Source: Thermoleophilaceae bacterium
GTDB taxonomy: Bacteria > Actinomycetota > Thermoleophilia > Solirubrobacterales > Thermoleophilaceae
Direction: 5' to 3'
Length of the DNA: 6,657 nt
Assembly: GCA_013812065.1 (NCBI GenBank)
Contig: JACCUC010000090.1
Location: 1 to 6,657 of the forward strand
Under the pieces are notes generated by a model. That model had not been told where the DNA came from. It did no database searches and worked only from the letters and a program-made list of their open reading frames with translations. This document shows, in pieces, positions 1 to 5,519 of the stretch (the stretch's first letter is position 1; every line of letters starts with the position of its first letter). Both the position numbers and the translations under genes were made by a program.

Positions 1-1007
1 CCCTTGGTGCCCGCGGCGAACGGCTCGAGCTCGAAGGCCCCCATCGGACCGTTCCAGAACACGGCGCCGGCGCCGGTGATCTCCTCGCGGTAGGTCTCGA
101 CCGTCTTCGGCCCGACGTCGAGCCCCATCCAGCCGTCCGGCACCTCGATGCCGTCGAGCTCCTGGGTCTCCGTGTCCTCGTCGAAGTCCTGGCCAGCCAC
201 GAGGTCGACCGGCAGGCAGAGCTTGCAGTCGGAGTCCTCGGCCTTCTCGAGCGCCTCGCGCGCGGTGTCGACGTCCTCGTCCTCGACCTTCGAGTTGCCC
301 ACGGGGACATCTTGGGCCTTGAAGAAGCTGAAGCACATCGCGCCGCCGATGAGGATCGCGTCGGCGGTCTCCAGGAAGCGGTCGATCAGCGCGATCTTGT
401 CGCTCACCTTGGCGCCACCGAGGACGACGACGAACGGCCGCCCCGGGTCCTCGACCAGCTCGGTGAGCGTCGCCACCTCGCTCTCGAGCAGCTCTCCGGC
501 GGCCGCGGGGCGAAGGTGCTCGGTCACGCCGGCCACCGAGGCGTGCGCGCGGTGCGAGGCGCCGAAGGCGTCGTTGACGTACACGTCGCCCAGCGAGGCG
601 AGCTCCTTGGCGAGCTCCTCGTCGTTGTCGGTCTCCCCCTCCTCCCAGCGGAGGTTCTCGAGCATGAGGATCTCGCCGGGGTCGAGCCGGTCCACACCGC
701 GGCGGACCTCCGGCCCTATGACCTCCGGCGCCTGGTGGACCTGCGCACCGAGCAGCTCCCCGAGGCGCTGCGACATCGGCTCCATCGAGGTCTCGGGGTC
801 GCGTCCGTCGGGGCGGCCGACGTGGCCCATGAGCACGAGGCGGGCCCCGCGATCGCGCAGGTTCTCGATCGTGGGAATGGTCGCCCTGATGCGCGAGTCG
901 TCGGTGACCTCGCCGTCCTTGAGGGGAACGTTGAAGTCCACGCGCACCAGTGCCGCGTCTCCTTCGGAGATCTCGAGGTCGCGGACGGACTTCTTGCTGA
1001 AGGCCAT
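1..1007 (-). CDS. pgk: Phosphoglycerate kinase (partial, C-terminus beyond left edge)
   Basis: Cytoplasmic glycolytic kinase that moves the acyl phosphate of 1,3-bisphosphoglycerate to ADP, giving 3-phosphoglycerate and ATP. The window holds 335 codons from the start; the family is usually 390-400 residues, so about 60 C-terminal residues, including the GGGDS nucleotide loop, lie off the edge. Visible signatures: VDFNVP at 23-28 (Asp24, Asn26), Arg39, a GHVGRPDG version of the usual SHLGRP loop at 61-68, LENLR at 116-120, DAFGASHRAH at 146-155, the ATP-binding GGAKVSDK at 197-204, and NGPMGAFE near 319-326. The frame upstream of the ATG at 1007 meets a stop (the ATG at 1043 runs into TAG), which supports this start, although the ribosome binding site is weak (AGGG about 10 bases away). 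It lies 43 bases behind gap and is probably cotranscribed; tpi would be the expected next gene. Confidence 0.97.
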   Translation of the reverse strand, partial: MAFSKKSVRDLEISEGDAALVRVDFNVPLKDGEVTDDSRIRATIPTIENLRDRGARLVLMGHVGRPDGRDPETSMEPMSQRLGELLGAQVHQAPEVIGPEVRRGVDRLDPGEILMLENLRWEEGETDNDEELAKELASLGDVYVNDAFGASHRAHASVAGVTEHLRPAAAGELLESEVATLTELVEDPGRPFVVVLGGAKVSDKIALIDRFLETADAILIGGAMCFSFFKAQDVPVGNSKVEDEDVDTAREALEKAEDSDCKLCLPVDLVAGQDFDEDTETQELDGIEVPDGWMGLDVGPKTVETYREEITGAGAVFWNGPMGAFELEPFAAGTK

Positions 1008-1050
1008 CGCCTGCCGCCCTACCCGGCCTCGGCCGCTCCCATGCCCCCGG

Positions 1051-2058
1051 TCACGGGAGCACCTTCTCGACCATGTCCACGAGCCGGTGGGAGTAGCCGT
1101 ACTCGTTGTCGTACCACGCCACGACCTTGACCATGTTGCTGTCCACCAGCAGCGTCATCCCCGAGTCGAAGATCGACGAGTACTGGGACTTGACGATGTC
1201 GCTCGATACCAGCGGCTCGTCGGTGTACTGGAGGATCCCCTCGAGCTCATCCTTGTCGGCCCGCTCGGCGAAGGCCTCGTTGATCTCATCCTCCGACTCG
1301 ACGTCCTTGTCCAGCGTGACCGTCAGGTCGAGCAGTGAGCCGTCGTTGACCGGTCCGCGGATGGCGTAACCGTTCAGCTTGCCTTGGAGCGCGGGGATCA
1401 CGAGGCCGATCGCTTCGGCGGCGCCGGTGGTGGTCGGGACAAGGTTGACGGCCGCGGCGCGCGCCCGGCGCAGGTCCTTGTGCGGGCCGTCCTGGAGCGA
1501 CTGATCGGCCGTGTAGGCGTGCACGGTGGTCATGAGGCCGCTGTGGATTCCGAACTTATCGTGGAGCACCATGGCCACCGGTCCCAGGCAGTTCGTCGTA
1601 CAGGACGCGCAGGAGATCACGTTGTGCTGGTCCGGATCGTAGTCGCCGTCGTTCACGCCGGGGACGACGGTCAGCACGTCGCCCTTGGACGGGGCGGAGA
1701 CGATGACCTTCTTGGCCCCGGCGTCGAGGTGCTGGTCGGCCTCCCCCTCGTCGGTGAACTTGCCGCTCGACTCCATGACAACCTCCACACCCATGTCGCC
1801 CCAGGGCAGCTTGCCCGGCTCCGGCTCGGAGAGGACGGGGATCTCGGTGCCGTTCACGCGGATCGAGTCGTCGCCGGCCTCGACCTCGCCGTCGAAGCGG
1901 CCGAGGATCGAGTCGTACTTGAGCAGGTGGGCCATCGTCTCCGGATCCATGACGTCGTTGATAGCGACCCACTCGATGTCCGCCCCGCGGTCGTGGGCGG
2001 CGCGGAAGACGTTGCGGCCGATGCGTCCGAAGCCGTTGATGCCAACCTTCACGGCCAT
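1051..2058 (-). CDS. gap: Type I glyceraldehyde-3-phosphate dehydrogenase
   Basis: Cytoplasmic NAD-dependent enzyme that oxidises and phosphorylates glyceraldehyde 3-phosphate to 1,3-bisphosphoglycerate, the substrate of the adjacent pgk product. It is 335 residues, normal for the family. Visible: Rossmann GINGFGRIGR at 6-15; IND at 33-35, the NAD-ribose acidic position; catalytic Cys153 in ASCTTNC; catalytic His180 in TTVHAYT; PHKDLRRARAAA at 192-203; PTTTGAA at 208-214; Arg234; and the C-terminal WYDNEYGYSHRLVD at 315-328. The DGP triplet at 190-192, where Bacillus has DLP, is common in actinobacteria. I chose the ATG at 2058 and not the in-frame ATG at 2103: the Rossmann strand begins right after it, and AAAGGA sits 8 bases upstream, whereas the extra 15 residues are low complexity. 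Oddities: Cys150 replaces the usual Asn three residues before the catalytic Cys, and GPVN follows Arg234 where VPTP or similar is usual. Confidence 0.97.
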   Translation of the reverse strand: MAVKVGINGFGRIGRNVFRAAHDRGADIEWVAINDVMDPETMAHLLKYDSILGRFDGEVEAGDDSIRVNGTEIPVLSEPEPGKLPWGDMGVEVVMESSGKFTDEGEADQHLDAGAKKVIVSAPSKGDVLTVVPGVNDGDYDPDQHNVISCASCTTNCLGPVAMVLHDKFGIHSGLMTTVHAYTADQSLQDGPHKDLRRARAAAVNLVPTTTGAAEAIGLVIPALQGKLNGYAIRGPVNDGSLLDLTVTLDKDVESEDEINEAFAERADKDELEGILQYTDEPLVSSDIVKSQYSSIFDSGMTLLVDSNMVKVVAWYDNEYGYSHRLVDMVEKVLP

Positions 2059-2066
2059 GGTGGAAG

Positions 2067-2072
2067 TCCTTT
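2067..2072 (-). promoter_or_regulatory. Ribosome binding site of gap
   Basis: AAAGGA on the minus strand, 8 bases before the ATG at 2058. It decides the start of gap in favour of the conserved N-terminus over the upstream in-frame ATG at 2103. Confidence 0.75.
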
Positions 2073-2101
2073 CTGCGCGTGGCTGGGGCGGGGAGGTGGG
2101 C

Positions 2102-2110
2102 AATGTATCA
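2102..2110 (-). promoter_or_regulatory. Possible -10 region for gap-pgk
   Basis: TGATACATT on the minus strand resembles an extended -10 element (TGn followed by an A/T-rich hexamer) and is the most A/T-rich spot in the gap between uvrC and gap, about 45 bases before the gap start. No convincing -35 hexamer lies at the right distance, so this is a weak call. A promoter in this gap would let the glycolytic genes be transcribed independently of uvrC. Confidence 0.3.
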
Positions 2111-2168
2111 GCGGTCGTTGGAGCGGGCGCGCTCAGCCGATCACGACCCCTCTCCTCGCCGAACCGGA

Positions 2169-2182
2169 CGACCCGAAGGTCG
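2169..2182 (-). terminator. UUCG-loop hairpin after uvrC (possible terminator)
   Basis: On the minus strand CGACC-TTCG-GGTCG forms a perfect 5-bp stem closed by a C(UUCG)G tetraloop, an exceptionally stable RNA loop. It begins 17 bases after the uvrC stop codon. No U-tract follows, so it is not a canonical intrinsic terminator. Such U-poor hairpins are common after genes in high-GC actinobacteria and may act as terminators or as 3'-end protectors. Confidence 0.4.
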
Positions 2183-2199
2183 ACGAGGTCGTGTGCAGC

Positions 2200-4107
2200 C
2201 TACGCCGTCTTGCGCAGGTGCCAGTGGAGATCGCGCGCGACCTTCCCCGGCAGTCCCGGCACCGCCTCGAGGTCCTCTCGCGTCGCCTGGACGAACCGCT
2301 CCGGCGACCCGAAGTGATTCAGCAGCAGGCGCTTGCGCGCCGGCCCCACCCCGGGGAGGTCGTCGAGGATCGAGCGTGTCATCGCGCGGTCGCGGCGCCC
2401 GCGGTGGAACTCGACCGCAAAGCGATGCGCCTCGTCCCGAACGCGCTGGAGAAGCTGCAGCGGAGGGCTCTCGCGCGAGAGCACGAGCGGCTGCGGGCGC
2501 CCCGGCAGAAAAACCTCCTCGATCCGCTTGGCCAGCGAGACCACGACCACACCCAGGTCGCGGAACTCGTCGAGCGCGTCGAGCCCGGCCGAGAGCTGAC
2601 CCTTGCCGCCGTCGACCACGATCAGCCCGGGCGCCGTCGCGAAGCTCGCGTCGTAGCTCTTCTCGTGTGGTGAGCGCTCGCGGTGGGCGACGTACTGAGC
2701 CATCCGCCGCGACAGCACCTCGTTCATGGCCGCGAAGTCGTCCTGTGCCGCCTCGCGGATGCCGAAGCGCCGGTAGTCGGACTTTTTGGGCGATCCCCCC
2801 TCGAAAACCACCATCGAGGCCACGGTGTGGGTCTCGCCGAGGTTCGAGATGTCGAAGCACTCGATCCGCATCGGGATCGTCGGCATGCCGAAGACGTCCT
2901 GCAAGCCCTCGAGCGCCTCGATCCGTGCGCTGCGCCGATGCTCGGAGCGCAGCCGGTCCTGGTCGAGCGCGAGGCGCGCGTTGCGCTCGGCGAGCTCGAG
3001 GATGCGCCGCTTGTCGCCGCGCTCGGGATGGCGGATCTCGACCGGCCCTCCGCGGCGCGCGGCGAGCGCCTCGCCGAGGGTCTCCGCGCGCTCGGGGTCG
3101 AGCCCGGCGGGCACGAGCACCTGGGGCGGGATCGCCGGCGAGGTCGCGTAGTACTGGAGGACGAACTCCTCGACGACCTCGGGATCCTCCCGGCCGGCCT
3201 CGTTCTCGAGGTAGAAGCTCTGGCGGTCGGCGAGCACGCCGTCCCGTACCTGGAAGACCTGCGCGTTGGCATCGGTGCCCTCCGCGGCCACGGCGATCGC
3301 GTCGACTGTCCCCACCGCCTCGTTGGATACCCGCTGGCGCTCGAGCAGCGAGCGGACGGCCTTGAGCTTGTTGCGAAAGCTCGCCGCCTGCTCGAACTCT
3401 TGCGTCTCGGCGGCGGCGTGCATCTCACGCGTGAGCTCACGCTCGATCTGGCGGTAGCGGCCGGAGAGGAAGTCGACGATGGCGTCGATGCCGCGGCGGT
3501 ACTCCTCCCTGGACACATAGTCGACGCACGGAGCTCCGCAGCGCTTGATGAAGTAGTCGAGGCAGGGGCTCCCCGAAGCACGCCCCGGCTCGGGCCCGTC
3601 GCAGGTGCGGTACTGAAAGACCTTGCCGAGCAGGTCGAGGGTCTCGCGCACGCGCTTGGCATTCGAGAACGGACCGAAGTAGGCGCGGTCACGACGGTGG
3701 CGCTCGCGCGTGAAGTAGACCCGCGGGAAGTCCTCGTCGAGCGAGATCGCGATGTACGGATAGGACTTGTCGTCGCGCAGGCGGACGTTGAAGCGAGGCT
3801 TGTACTGCTTGATGAAGTTCTGCTCGGCGAGAAACGCCTCCGCCTCGGTCTGGGTGACGAGGAACTCGATGGACTCCGCCGTGTCGACCATCTCCTGGGT
3901 CCCGCGGGTGCTCGGATTGGAAAAGTGCGAGGCGACGCGCTTGCGGATCGACTTCGCCTTGCCGACGTAGATGACCTTGCGGCTGGCGTCGCGGAAGAGG
4001 TAGACGCCGGGCGAGTCGGGGAGCGAGCGACGTTGCGCGGCGAGGCGCGTGCGAGCGCCGGCCGAGTCGTCGGCGTCGCGCTGGCTTGTGGTCTCCGAGG
4101 CTGTCAT
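2200..4107 (-). CDS. uvrC: UvrABC system protein C (excinuclease subunit C)
   Basis: Nuclease subunit of nucleotide excision repair: it joins UvrB at a lesion and cuts the damaged strand on both the 3' and 5' sides. At 635 residues it is full length. Domains in order: GIY-YIG nuclease about 31-110 (GVY 34-36, IYVGK 46-50, Arg57, Glu95 of EQNFIK); four cysteines C169, C182, C190 and C194 at the spacing of the iron-sulphur ligands reported in E. coli UvrC; UvrB-binding UVR motif about 217-258; RNase H-like nuclease with Asp419 (FDISN), Asp457 (QDDFAAM), Asp499 (VVDGGKGQL) and His561 (RDEAHRFA), matching E. coli D399, D438, D466 and H538 by remembered alignment; tandem helix-hairpin-helix about 578-632. 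The ATG at 4107 is forced: an in-frame TGA lies two codons upstream and no alternative start codon precedes the conserved core. No clear ribosome binding site is seen, so translation may be leaderless or weak. It is divergent from the collagen-like gene. Confidence 0.98.
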   Translation of the reverse strand: MTASETTSQRDADDSAGARTRLAAQRRSLPDSPGVYLFRDASRKVIYVGKAKSIRKRVASHFSNPSTRGTQEMVDTAESIEFLVTQTEAEAFLAEQNFIKQYKPRFNVRLRDDKSYPYIAISLDEDFPRVYFTRERHRRDRAYFGPFSNAKRVRETLDLLGKVFQYRTCDGPEPGRASGSPCLDYFIKRCGAPCVDYVSREEYRRGIDAIVDFLSGRYRQIERELTREMHAAAETQEFEQAASFRNKLKAVRSLLERQRVSNEAVGTVDAIAVAAEGTDANAQVFQVRDGVLADRQSFYLENEAGREDPEVVEEFVLQYYATSPAIPPQVLVPAGLDPERAETLGEALAARRGGPVEIRHPERGDKRRILELAERNARLALDQDRLRSEHRRSARIEALEGLQDVFGMPTIPMRIECFDISNLGETHTVASMVVFEGGSPKKSDYRRFGIREAAQDDFAAMNEVLSRRMAQYVAHRERSPHEKSYDASFATAPGLIVVDGGKGQLSAGLDALDEFRDLGVVVVSLAKRIEEVFLPGRPQPLVLSRESPPLQLLQRVRDEAHRFAVEFHRGRRDRAMTRSILDDLPGVGPARKRLLLNHFGSPERFVQATREDLEAVPGLPGKVARDLHWHLRKTA

Positions 4108-4171
4108 TCGAGGTCAGGCCGCAGTCGGCCCTGAGGTCGAGGATAGGTGGTGGCCGGCTACCTCAAACCGG

Positions 4172-4199
4172 TTAAGTCGCTGTCCTCGATTGCCGATAC
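4172..4199 (+). promoter_or_regulatory. Sigma-28 (FliA/SigD/WhiG)-like promoter of the collagen-like gene
   Basis: TTAA at 4172-4175, a 16-base spacer, then GCCGATAC at 4192-4199. Published consensus promoters for this sigma class are TAAA, a 14-16-base spacer, then GCCGATAA (FliA, SigD and WhiG are similar). Seven of eight -10 positions and three of four -35 positions match, at an accepted spacing. Transcription would begin around 4206, leaving a leader of about 35 bases ending in the strong ribosome binding site. Placement and match are seen in the sequence; use by a sigma-28 factor is inferred. Confidence 0.6.
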
Positions 4200-4228
4200 A
4201 GACGGCGGGCTTGCCTTTCTTCGCACCT

Positions 4229-4235
4229 AGGAGGG
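4229..4235 (+). promoter_or_regulatory. Strong ribosome binding site deciding a GTG start
   Basis: AGGAGGG, nearly full complementarity to the 16S 3' end, with the AGGAGG core 6 bases before the GTG at 4241. It sets the start of the collagen-like gene. The longer open frame back to 4049 has no such site and would overlap the uvrC 5' end. Confidence 0.85.
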
Positions 4236-4240
4236 ACGCG

Positions 4241-5419
4241 GTGCGCCGCCCCGACCATCGACAGCTCCAGAGGTACCTCACTTCGACCGCCGCGACCCTC
4301 GTGGCGGTGGCGGCTGTGGTCGTCCTCGCGGCGAGCGTGCTCGGGAACACCCCGCGCGGTGGCGGGTCGGGCTCCTTCGATCAGGCGGCCAACCAGAGCG
4401 TCATCTGCACGCTGACCAAGTCCTCGGGCCGCTGCACCTCGACTCACGGCGTCGGCGTCGGCAACGCTCGACGTCCCCGAGGCCCGGCCGGTCCCCGGGG
4501 ACTGGCGGGAGCGCGCGGCCCGCAGGGCAGGAAGGGAGGCCGCGGGTCGAGGGGAGCGACCGGCGCGCGCGGGCCCCTGGGAGCGACGGGCGCGACCGGA
4601 GCCGAGGGTCCCAAGGGCGATCCGGGCGACCAGGGCGACGCCGGGGCCACAGGCGCGACGGGGGCCGAGGGCCAGAAGGGTGACCAAGGCGACGCCGGGC
4701 CGGCCGGGACAACCGGCGCGACGGGCGCCCAGGGTCCCGCCGGCCCGCAAGGACCCCAGGGCGTTCAGGGCGCGAAGGGTGATCAGGGCGACCCGGGCGC
4801 GACCGGCGCGCAGGGTGCCAAGGGCGACCAAGGCGACACCGGGCCGACCGGCGCGACGGGCGCGACCGGCGCGACGGGCGCCCAGGGTCCCGCCGGCCTG
4901 CAAGGGCCGCAGGGATTGCAAGGACCGCAGGGGGCGACCGGAGCGACCGGTCCCACCGGCGCCGAGGGCCCGAAGGGAGATACGGGCGACACCGGCGCGC
5001 AGGGTTCGCAGGGAGACCCCGGGCCTGAGGGACCACAGGGCAACACCGGCTCCCAGGGCGCCCAGGGCGACACCGGCCCAGAGGGTCCGCAGGGCCCTAC
5101 CGGTCCGTCCGGAAGTACCCTCGTCAGCGGAACCGCCGTAAGTAGTGCCGCAGCCGCGACTGCCGGCACTCAGGTGACGGCAACCGTGGGGACCTACCCC
5201 TTCGACGCCGCCTACCGCGAGATCCAGGGCCGGGCCAAGGCGAAGGGCATGGAGAGCAAGGACGCTCCGGGAGACGGCCTCGCGACGTGGAGCACGCAGC
5301 GACCGAGCAGCGTGTACGTTGGCTATCCGGGCTCCGACCTTCTGATCGAGGTCTACGCCCCGGACCCCCAGCGCGCGCGAGAGCTCGCGCTCTCCGGAGA
5401 CGTGGGGCCGGTCCGGTAG
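4241..5419 (+). CDS. Membrane-anchored or secreted collagen-like protein
   Basis: A 392-residue protein starting at GTG. Residues 1-12 are basic (MRRPDHRQLQRY); about 13-35 form a hydrophobic Ala/Val/Leu segment, a signal anchor or signal peptide, so the rest should be outside the cell. Residues 36-80 are a Gly/Ser-rich linker with only two cysteines, C56 and C65. Residues 81-293 are 71 consecutive Gly-X-Y triplets without interruption, which should form a collagen triple helix in a homotrimer. The first third is Arg-rich; the rest has no Arg and five Lys-Gly-Asp motifs (Lys125, 146, 179, 194, 245), each continuing as GD-x-GD. Lys-Gly-Asp forms interchain salt bridges that stabilise collagens lacking hydroxyproline. 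Residues 294-392 are an Ala/Thr/Ser-rich stretch and a compact domain of unknown type. There is no LPXTG sortase signal, so anchoring would be through the N-terminus. Bacterial collagen-like proteins serve as surface adhesins, spore filaments or matrix components; which applies here cannot be told. Confidence 0.85.
   Translation: MRRPDHRQLQRYLTSTAATLVAVAAVVVLAASVLGNTPRGGGSGSFDQAANQSVICTLTKSSGRCTSTHGVGVGNARRPRGPAGPRGLAGARGPQGRKGGRGSRGATGARGPLGATGATGAEGPKGDPGDQGDAGATGATGAEGQKGDQGDAGPAGTTGATGAQGPAGPQGPQGVQGAKGDQGDPGATGAQGAKGDQGDTGPTGATGATGATGAQGPAGLQGPQGLQGPQGATGATGPTGAEGPKGDTGDTGAQGSQGDPGPEGPQGNTGSQGAQGDTGPEGPQGPTGPSGSTLVSGTAVSSAAAATAGTQVTATVGTYPFDAAYREIQGRAKAKGMESKDAPGDGLATWSTQRPSSVYVGYPGSDLLIEVYAPDPQRARELALSGDVGPVR
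4712..4745 (+). repeat. 34-bp exact direct repeat, copy 1
   Basis: A 34-base run is identical at 4712-4745 and 4865-4898, 153 bases apart, exactly 17 Gly-X-Y triplets. It encodes part of TGATGAQGPAG in both places. The identity at synonymous positions suggests a recent internal duplication or slippage inside the collagen tract. Confidence 0.8.
4865..4898 (+). repeat. 34-bp exact direct repeat, copy 2
   Basis: Second copy of the repeat at 4712-4745. Similarity continues downstream with scattered synonymous changes over the following Gln-Gly-Pro-Gln codons, so the ancestral unit was probably longer than 34 bases. Confidence 0.8.
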
Positions 5420-5429
5420 CAGAGCGCTC

Positions 5430-5444
5430 GCGCCCCATCGGCGC
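5430..5444. terminator. Short GC hairpin after the collagen-like gene
   Basis: GCGCC-CCATC-GGCGC, a perfect 5-bp stem with a 5-base loop, begins 10 bases after the TAG of the collagen-like gene. No U-tract follows. It may be a terminator for the plus strand, but short GC stems are easy to find in such GC-rich DNA. Confidence 0.3.
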
Positions 5445-5492
5445 CCGGGCGATATAGGGCCGTGTGCGCGCCGAGGACTGCTCGAGGTTCTG

Positions 5493-5509
5493 GGCGGTGG
5501 GTGACCGCC
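5493..5509. terminator. Short GC hairpin in the convergent gap
   Basis: GGCGGT-GGGTG-ACCGCC, a perfect 6-bp stem with a 5-base loop, begins 10 bases beyond the stop of the minus-strand membrane protein gene. Lying between two convergent genes, it could end transcripts from either side, but there is no U-tract on either strand. Confidence 0.3.
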
Positions 5510-5519
5510 GGACCGCTCT

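Larger units (their letters stand above)
4108..4240. promoter_or_regulatory. Divergent intergenic region between uvrC and the collagen-like gene
   Basis: This 133-bp non-coding stretch must drive both directions. The plus-strand side carries a sigma-28-like promoter and a strong ribosome binding site (separate entries). On the minus strand a weak vegetative candidate for uvrC is TTGAGG (4161-4166) with TATCCT (4140-4145), but the 15-base spacer is short. The perfect 8-bp palindrome AACCGGTT at 4166-4173 overlaps the start of the plus-strand -35 element and abuts the uvrC -35 candidate; it could be a small operator, though an 8-mer can occur by chance. Confidence 0.55.
4481..5119 (+). repeat. 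Gly-X-Y collagen repeat tract, 71 triplets
   Basis: Every ninth base position from 4481 starts a glycine codon (GGN) through the triplet ending at 5119, giving 71 triplets with no missing glycine. Common triplets are Gly-Ala-Thr, Gly-Pro-Gln, Gly-Pro-Ala, Gly-Asp-Gln and Gly-Ala-Gln. Thr and Gln are frequent at the Y position, where animal collagens carry hydroxyproline, as in other bacterial collagens. Confidence 0.95.

Noticed and set aside
2059..2103. Start of gap at the upstream in-frame ATG (2103), adding 15 residues
   Set aside because: The added residues are low complexity and outside the family's N-terminus; the ATG at 2058 has a proper ribosome binding site and begins the conserved Rossmann strand.
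148..4134. Long plus-strand open frames opposite pgk, gap and uvrC (148-1338, 1384-2673, 2079-3365, 2683-4134)
   Set aside because: They are antisense to confidently identified genes, are rich in Arg, Ser, Pro or Val and Leu as expected from GC-rich complement, and show no family motif.
4049..4240. Start of the collagen-like gene at ATG 4049
   Set aside because: It would overlap uvrC, lacks a ribosome binding site and places 64 non-signal residues before the hydrophobic segment; GTG 4241 has AGGAGGG at ideal spacing.
4108..4240. Cyclic-di-GMP (GEMM) or other riboswitch in the divergent leader
   Set aside because: The expected leader is only about 35 bases and I find no conserved aptamer core; the striking bases are better explained as a sigma-28-like promoter.
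4712..4898. Repeats in 4500-5100 as a CRISPR array or tandem non-coding repeat
   Set aside because: The periodicity is 9 bases set by Gly-X-Y codons, frame is preserved throughout, and there are no constant repeats separated by unique spacers.
4481..5119. Phage tail-fibre origin for the collagen tract
   Set aside because: Phage collagens occur, but no phage genes are near, the neighbours are housekeeping, and the N-terminal membrane segment argues for a cell-surface protein.
4172..5169. Minus-strand open frames opposite the collagen tract (4172-4921, 4401-5036, 4783-5169)
   Set aside because: Their repetitive composition is simply the reverse complement of Gly-X-Y codons; there is no start signal or recognisable protein.
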